Part shown: one piece after another, positions 58,987 through 64,000 of the stretch
Layout: each line of letters begins with the position of its first letter
Numbering within the stretch: the first letter of the stretch is position 1
Source: Tolumonas osonensis
GTDB taxonomy: Bacteria; Pseudomonadota; Gammaproteobacteria; Enterobacterales; Aeromonadaceae
Assembly: GCF_014202415.1 (NCBI RefSeq)
Contig: NZ_JACHGR010000004.1
Span: forward strand, 62,001-126,000
DNA: 64,000 nucleotides
Direction of reading: 5' to 3'
Program-made: the position numbers and the translations under genes
Notes under the pieces: generated by a model
Databases searched by the model: none
Told to the model about the DNA's origin: nothing
The model's input: the letters and a program-made list of their open reading frames with translations, nothing else

Positions 58987-61149
58987 TTATTCAGTCATTG
59001 GAATGTCTTCTGCTGGTGCAGCCGGTGCCACCGGAGCATCAGCTACAGCTTCTGCAGCTGGCTGTTCATCACGTTTAGCTTCTTTGATAGATAAACGGAT
59101 ACGGCCCTGACGGTCCACTTCCAGCACTTTAGTACGAACAACATCGCCTACCTTCAGGTAGTCAGATACGTCTTTCACACGCTCATCAGTGATCTGAGAG
59201 ATATGAACCAGACCATCTTTACCTGGCAGGATGTTAACAAACGCACCGAACTCAGCCAGACGAGTGACCTTACCTTCGTAGATACGACCTACTTCAACTT
59301 CCGCAGTCAGCGCTTCAATACGACGGATCGCTTCCTGAGCAGCGTCACCGCTGACAGCAGCAATCTTCACGGTACCATCATCTTCCAGTTCAATGGTTGT
59401 ACCGGTTTCTTCGGTCAGCGCACGGATCACTGAGCCACCTTTACCGATAACGTCTTTGATCTTCTCTGGATTGATTTTGATAGTGTGAATGCGTGGTGCA
59501 AAGTCAGAAATTTCCTGACGAGCTTCACCAATCGCCTTGTCCATGACAGTCAGAATATGCAAACGCGCTTCACGAGCCTGTTTCAGAGCGATCTGCATGA
59601 TTTCTTTGGTGATACCTTCGATCTTGATGTCCATCTGCAGTGCAGTAACACCTTCGGAAGTACCAGCCACTTTAAAGTCCATGTCACCCAGATGATCTTC
59701 GTCACCCAGGATGTCAGACAGAACAACAAAGCTGTCAGCTTCCTTCACCAGCCCCATGGCAATACCAGCAACAGACGCTTTGATTGGTACACCGGCATCC
59801 ATCAGCGCCAGAGAAGTGCCACATACGGAAGCCATAGAAGAAGAACCGTTAGATTCAGTGATTTCAGAAACCACACGAACCACATACGGGAATTCAGCCT
59901 GTGAAGGGATAACAGCAGACACACCACGACGAGCCAGACGACCGTGACCAATTTCACGACGTTTTGGTGAACCCATCATGCCGGTTTCACCCACACAATA
60001 TGGTGGGAAGTTGTAGTGCAGCATGAAACGATCGGTACGTTCACCGGTGATTTCATCAATAGTCTGCGCGTCACGCTCAGTACCCAGCGTACAGGTCACC
60101 AGCGCCTGGGTTTCACCACGGGTAAACAGCGCAGAGCCATGAACACGCGGCAGTACACCGGTACCCACGCTCAGAGCACGGATCATTTGTGGATCACGGC
60201 CATCGATACGCGGCTCGCCACGCAGGATACGACCACGGACGGTGTCACTTTCCAGCTCATGGAACAGATCCGCAACCTCACCCGCATCCTGTGTTTCATC
60301 AGCAGCAGTGATTTCCGCAACAATACGTTGTTTCAGTGCAGAGATGGCTTCATAACGGACAGCCTTTTCTGTAATACGATAGGCTTCACCGATTTCAGCA
60401 CCAGCCAGTTCAGCGATTTTAGCTTTCAGCGTTACGTTAGCAGCCGGTGCAGTCCAGTCCCATGGCTTGGTACCGACTTCAGCAGCAAATTCTTTAACTG
60501 CATTAATAACGGTCTGCATCTGCTCATGGCCGTAAACCACAGCGCCGAGCATCACTTCTTCAGGCAGAATGGCCGCTTCTGATTCAACCATCAATACCGC
60601 AGGAGCAGTACCGGCAACCACCAGATCCAGCTTGCTGTCATGCAGCTCAACTACTGACGGGTTCAGGATATATTGATCATTGATGTAACCAACGCGGGCT
60701 GCACCGATAGGGCCATTGAATGGAATACCGGAAATAGCCAGTGCCGCAGAAGTACCGATCATGGCAACAATATCCGGAGATACCGCTGGATTCACAGACA
60801 TTACAGTGGCCACGATCTGAACTTCGTTCAGGAAGCCTTCCGGGAACAGAGGACGAATCGGACGGTCGATCAGACGAGCAGTCAGTGTTTCACCTTCACT
60901 CGGACGACCTTCGCGTTTGAAAAAACCACCAGGAATACGGCCTGCTGCATAGGTACGCTCTTGATAGTTAACGGTCAGCGGGAAAAAATCGCGACCTTCA
61001 ACAGCTTCTTTTTTGCCAACAACAGTTACAAATACTGCGGTGTCATCCATGCTGGCCATAACAGCTGCAGTCGCCTGACGAGCCATAACACCTGTTTCTA
61101 ATGTCACAGTGTGCTGGCCATATTGGAAGGTTTTTACAATAGGATTCAC
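58987..61149 (-). CDS. pnp: Polynucleotide phosphorylase
   Basis: 3'-5' phosphorolytic exoribonuclease and degradosome member. Two RNase PH domains ([21 protein letters not shown] split; [14 protein letters not shown]), KH motif [13 protein letters not shown]1 domain [18 protein letters not shown]. 720 residues (E. coli 711), the extra residues being an Ala-rich acidic tail. It follows rpsO, with a terminator between them; in E. coli this region also holds an RNase III-cut leader that drives autoregulation, not verified here. Confidence 0.98.
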   Translation of the reverse strand: MNPIVKTFQYGQHTVTLETGVMARQATAAVMASMDDTAVFVTVVGKKEAVEGRDFFPLTVNYQERTYAAGRIPGGFFKREGRPSEGETLTARLIDRPIRPLFPEGFLNEVQIVATVMSVNPAVSPDIVAMIGTSAALAISGIPFNGPIGAARVGYINDQYILNPSVVELHDSKLDLVVAGTAPAVLMVESEAAILPEEVMLGAVVYGHEQMQTVINAVKEFAAEVGTKPWDWTAPAANVTLKAKIAELAGAEIGEAYRITEKAVRYEAISALKQRIVAEITAADETQDAGEVADLFHELESDTVRGRILRGEPRIDGRDPQMIRALSVGTGVLPRVHGSALFTRGETQALVTCTLGTERDAQTIDEITGERTDRFMLHYNFPPYCVGETGMMGSPKRREIGHGRLARRGVSAVIPSQAEFPYVVRVVSEITESNGSSSMASVCGTSLALMDAGVPIKASVAGIAMGLVKEADSFVVLSDILGDEDHLGDMDFKVAGTSEGVTALQMDIKIEGITKEIMQIALKQAREARLHILTVMDKAIGEARQEISDFAPRIHTIKINPEKIKDVIGKGGSVIRALTEETGTTIELEDDGTVKIAAVSGDAAQEAIRRIEALTAEVEVGRIYEGKVTRLAEFGAFVNILPGKDGLVHISQITDERVKDVSDYLKVGDVVRTKVLEVDRQGRIRLSIKEAKRDEQPAAEAVADAPVAPAAPAEDIPMTE

Positions 61150-61275
61150 GTGAATTTCCTTTTATTAATTTCGTCGCTCAAATTGCGCGTCCATTATAGC
61201 TGAAGGTGTTCAGAATAGGTAAGCGGCGATAGGGGGAGATTCGATATTCTGACGTAATTGTCATTACGGTCACGA

Positions 61276-61304
61276 AAAAACAAAAGGAGGCAAATGCCTC
61301 CTTT
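61276..61304 (-). terminator. Terminator between rpsO and pnp
   Basis: AAAGGAGGC (61283-61291) / GCCTCCTTT (61296-61304) with an AAAT loop. TTGTTTTTT follows on the minus strand. Partial read-through into pnp is expected, as in E. coli. Confidence 0.88.
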
Positions 61305-61327
61305 CATTAGAATTCACTAAGTATGAA

Positions 61328-61597
61328 TTAGCGACGCAGACCCAGTTTAGCGATCAGATCTTTGTAACGCGCTTCATCTTTGCGTTTCAGGTAATCCAGC
61401 ATTTTACGACGCTGAGAAACCATGCGCAGCAGACCACGACGGCCGTGATGGTCTTTAGAGTGTACGGAGAAGTGGCCTTGCAGATGGTTGATCTGAGCAG
61501 TCAGCAGAGCTACCTGAACTTCTGGTGAACCAGTGTCATTGGTACCGCGAGAGAAATCAGCAACGATCTTGGCTTTAGTTTCAGCATTTAGTGACAT
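61328..61597 (-). CDS. rpsO: 30S ribosomal protein S15
   Basis: Binds the central domain of 16S rRNA. 89 residues, as in E. coli. [39 protein letters not shown] and [20 protein letters not shown] are diagnostic. Followed by a terminator before pnp and preceded by truB 102 bp upstream. Confidence 0.99.
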   Translation of the reverse strand: MSLNAETKAKIVADFSRGTNDTGSPEVQVALLTAQINHLQGHFSVHSKDHHGRRGLLRMVSQRRKMLDYLKRKDEARYKDLIAKLGLRR

Positions 61598-61699
61598 AAT
61601 GTACTCCTGAGTTTAATGGGCTGTGAGCCGATCACTAATTCAGCCCACAGAGAAGCTGCGCATTCTAGCACAGCTGTATCTGCAAACAAGCAACTCTGC

Positions 61700-62665
61700 T
61701 TATTCGTCTGCTTCCGGGATATCGCCACCGATGCGGACTAAACGACGCGGTGCTACCTTGCCGTCCTCATCAATTTCACCGACACCAATAAATTCGGCTT
61801 CAGGCCCGACCGTCATACGGACAAAACCTTCCATAGGCGCATGTGGCACCATAACAGCCTGTCCCTGAGTGACATAGGCGGCCAGAACCGGCGACATATT
61901 GACTTCCGGCAAAGCGGAGACTGCGCTATCCATTGGTAATAAAAACTGATCCAGTTTTTCACGGGGAGGAATACCCTGTTCGCGGCATTCATCCAGGATT
62001 GCATTCAGTTTTTCCAAATCCAGCATATTGTCATTTGGATAACCGGCAACCTGAGTACGACGCAACTGGGTAACATGTGCACCACATCCTAACAGTTCAC
62101 CCAAATCGTCGATCAAAGAACGAATATAGGTGCCCTTGGAGCAATGAACTTCCAGTGCAATCTGTTCCTCTGAAAAACTTTCCAGTTCCAGTGAATATAT
62201 CGTGATCGGTCGTGCTTCACGCTCGATCTCAATACCTTCACGGGCGTACTCATACAGCGGACGTCCCTGATGCTTCAATGCAGAAAACATCGAAGGAACC
62301 TGCATGATATCACCACGGAATGTATCCAGCGCATTGAGTAACTGCTCTTTGCTCACATTGACAGGACGCACCGAAACAACAGAACCTTCGGAATCGCTGG
62401 TGTCTGTGCGTACACCCAACTGGGCCGTCACTTGATAACGTTTATCAGCATCCAGCAGGAATTGAGAAAATTTGGTCGCCTCACCAAGACAAATTGGTAG
62501 CATACCAGTGGCTAATGGATCCAGCGCACCAGTGTGACCGGCTTTGGCTGCATTATAGATACGCTTCACTTGCTGCAGCGCATCATTCGAAGTGATACCG
62601 CTTGGTTTATCCAGCAGTATAATGCCGTGTACATCACGACCTTTGAAACGACGTCGTCGAGACAT
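61700..62665 (-). CDS. truB: tRNA pseudouridine(55) synthase TruB
   Basis: Makes pseudouridine 55 in the T loop. Catalytic Asp in [40 protein letters not shown] and [14 protein letters not shown] are conserved, with a C-terminal PUA-like domain. 321 residues (E. coli 314). It begins two bases after the rbfA stop codon. Confidence 0.98.
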   Translation of the reverse strand: MSRRRRFKGRDVHGIILLDKPSGITSNDALQQVKRIYNAAKAGHTGALDPLATGMLPICLGEATKFSQFLLDADKRYQVTAQLGVRTDTSDSEGSVVSVRPVNVSKEQLLNALDTFRGDIMQVPSMFSALKHQGRPLYEYAREGIEIEREARPITIYSLELESFSEEQIALEVHCSKGTYIRSLIDDLGELLGCGAHVTQLRRTQVAGYPNDNMLDLEKLNAILDECREQGIPPREKLDQFLLPMDSAVSALPEVNMSPVLAAYVTQGQAVMVPHAPMEGFVRMTVGPEAEFIGVGEIDEDGKVAPRRLVRIGGDIPEADE

Positions 62666-62667
62666 CT

Positions 62668-63072
62668 CTAATCACGATCCTCCTCGTTCTGATCCGACGA
62701 CTCGCCACGGCGACGCTGATCTTCACGAACAGTGTTAGTAACCAGGTTGGAGATTCGCATCCCTTCAACCAACGTTTTATCATAGACAAAGCGAATCTCC
62801 GGCACTACGCGCAGTTTCATCGCTTTACCCAGTAAAATACGAATATAACCTGAAGCATCATTCAGCACTTTGACGCCTGCCTCAATGTTATCTTCTTCGT
62901 TCAGAAAAAACGTAACATAAATTTTGGCGTGCTGTAGATCGCGGGTCAACTCAACATCAGAGACAGTCACCATGCCAACACGGGGATCTTTCACTTCTCG
63001 TTGCAGAATCACAGCAATCTCACGCTGAATTTGTTGCGCAACGCGATCTGCACGACCAAATTCTTTTGCCAT
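62668..63072 (-). CDS. rbfA: Ribosome-binding factor A
   Basis: Late 30S assembly and cold-adaptation factor. The start at 63072 ([19 protein letters not shown]) has GGAG 8 bases upstream; 134 residues (E. coli 133). The KH-like core [21 protein letters not shown] and the acidic-basic tail are typical. The frame runs nine codons further 5' but aligns from 63072. Confidence 0.98.
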   Translation of the reverse strand: MAKEFGRADRVAQQIQREIAVILQREVKDPRVGMVTVSDVELTRDLQHAKIYVTFFLNEEDNIEAGVKVLNDASGYIRILLGKAMKLRVVPEIRFVYDKTLVEGMRISNLVTNTVREDQRRRGESSDQNEEDRD

Positions 63073-63116
63073 TATTAACTCCGGAACAAACGGGGGCATG
63101 TAGCCCCCGTAATTAG

Positions 63117-64000
63117 TTATAGCGTACGCTGAATTTCAACTGTTTCGTAAACTTCGATCTGGTCGCCTGGACGAACGTCATTATAGTTCTTCACAGCGAT
63201 ACCACATTCGTAGCCGTTTTTAACTTCAGGTACGTCGTCTTTAAAGCGACGCAGTGATTCCAGTTCGCCTTCGTAGATAACCACGTTATCACGCAGAACG
63301 CGAATTGGGCTATTACGCTTCACAGTACCTTCAGTCACCATACAGCCTGCAACAGCACCGAATTTCGGTGAACGGAATACGTCACGAACTTCAGCCAGAC
63401 CAATGATCTGCTGTTTGTATTCCGGCGCCAGCATACCACTCATCGCCTGACGAACTTCATCGATCAGATCATAGATAACTGAGTAGTAACGCAGGTCAAT
63501 GCTTTCAGATTCGATGATCTTACGTGCAGAAGCATCAGCACGAACGTTAAAGCCCAGGACAATAGCGTTAGACGCAGCTGCCAGACTTGCATCAGTTTCT
63601 GTGATACCACCCACCCCGGAACCGATGATTTTCACTTTCACTTCATCAGTAGACAGTTTGTTCAGTGAGTCTGCAATTGCTTCAACAGAACCCTGTACGT
63701 CGGCTTTCAGCACCACATTCAGTTCAGAAACTTCACCTTCGGTCATGTTAGAGAACATGTTTTCCAGTTTCGCTTTCTGCTGACGGGCCAGTTTGACATC
63801 ACGGAATTTACCCTGACGATACAGAGCAACTTCACGCGCTTTCTTCTCGTCACGAACTACTGTTGCTTCATCACCTGCAGATGGCACACCTGACAAACCT
63901 AAAATTTCAACCGGTGTTGACGGACCGGCTGCATCAATACTGCGGCCCAGTTCATCGCGCATTGCACGGACACGGCCATATTCCAGACCACACAGTACGA
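63117..64000 (-). CDS. infB: Translation initiation factor IF-2, C-terminal part (5' end outside window)
   Basis: GTPase that brings initiator tRNA to the 30S subunit. Open to the window edge, reading [18 protein letters not shown] at its start. The segment covers domains [57 protein letters not shown] and, at the end, the fMet-tRNA-binding C2 region ([23 protein letters not shown] read in parts; [13 protein letters not shown]). The GTPase domain lies outside. It is followed by rbfA 44 bp on, the standard nusA-infB operon order. Confidence 0.97.
   Translation of the reverse strand, partial: VLCGLEYGRVRAMRDELGRSIDAAGPSTPVEILGLSGVPSAGDEATVVRDEKKAREVALYRQGKFRDVKLARQQKAKLENMFSNMTEGEVSELNVVLKADVQGSVEAIADSLNKLSTDEVKVKIIGSGVGGITETDASLAAASNAIVLGFNVRADASARKIIESESIDLRYYSVIYDLIDEVRQAMSGMLAPEYKQQIIGLAEVRDVFRSPKFGAVAGCMVTEGTVKRNSPIRVLRDNVVIYEGELESLRRFKDDVPEVKNGYECGIAVKNYNDVRPGDQIEVYETVEIQRTL

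Overview
The window is ordinary chromosomal DNA of a gammaproteobacterium. Most proteins align by eye, nearly residue for residue, with Escherichia coli counterparts: FNR with Cys20/23/29/122, FadR, AsnB, HtpG, GltA, Mfd and the infB-rbfA-truB-rpsO-pnp operon. Gene order and some families (a PA0148-type adenine deaminase, a SulP/universal-stress pair, DUF4250, DUF2057) point outside the Enterobacteriaceae. An Aeromonadales-like organism such as Tolumonas would fit, but that is inference. I see no rRNA, tRNA, CRISPR array, prophage or insertion sequence. The only RNA gene recognised is ffs (4.5S/SRP RNA).

Layout. 1-4.7 kb: 3' part of rne, then fnr, uspE and ttcA on the plus strand. 4.7-7.8 kb: bax-like glucosaminidase, lpxM-like acyltransferase and adenine deaminase on the minus strand. 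8.1-11 kb: asnB and yohJK on plus. 11-19.1 kb, minus: DUF4250, hemH, adk, htpG (behind a textbook sigma-32 promoter), recR, ybaB, dnaX, apt. 19.2-24.6 kb: porin, DUF2057 protein, glgC and a membrane GGDEF/EAL protein with degenerate motifs. 24.6-34.6 kb is the most accessory-looking part: ffs, a secreted DsrE-like protein, modBC without modA, a tandem universal stress protein with a SulP transporter, an isolated A+T-rich dapB paralogue, clcA, a Ca2+/cation antiporter and fadR. 34.7-45 kb is central metabolism: grxD, sodB, sucABCD divergent from gltA with no sdh genes between, and fbp. 45-55.2 kb is envelope biogenesis: kdsB, ycaR, lpxK, msbA and comEC in one overlapping minus-strand run, a DedA protein, and lolCDE. 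55.4-64 kb: mfd on plus, then pnp, rpsO, truB, rbfA and the 3' half of infB on minus.

How the genes work together. Lipid A and LPS export (LpxM, LpxK, KdsB, MsbA) and lipoprotein sorting (LolCDE) build the outer membrane that carries the porin. SucABCD, GltA and Fbp serve the TCA cycle and gluconeogenesis. RNase E, PNPase, IF2, RbfA, TruB and S15 form the RNA turnover and translation set. FNR and FadR are the two global regulators encoded here, and both may have sites within the window: an FNR-type box in front of fnr, and GGTC-N-GACC palindromes in front of sulP and sodB.

No clearly undescribed multi-gene system was found. The best leads are the degenerate GGDEF/EAL receptor-like protein, modBC with a ModE-like box but no modA, the isolated dapB paralogue with an altered active-site motif, the FadR-like palindromes, and dnaX lacking the E. 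coli frameshift heptamer. Starts were moved from the longest reading frame wherever a Shine-Dalgarno site or family alignment supported a shorter protein.
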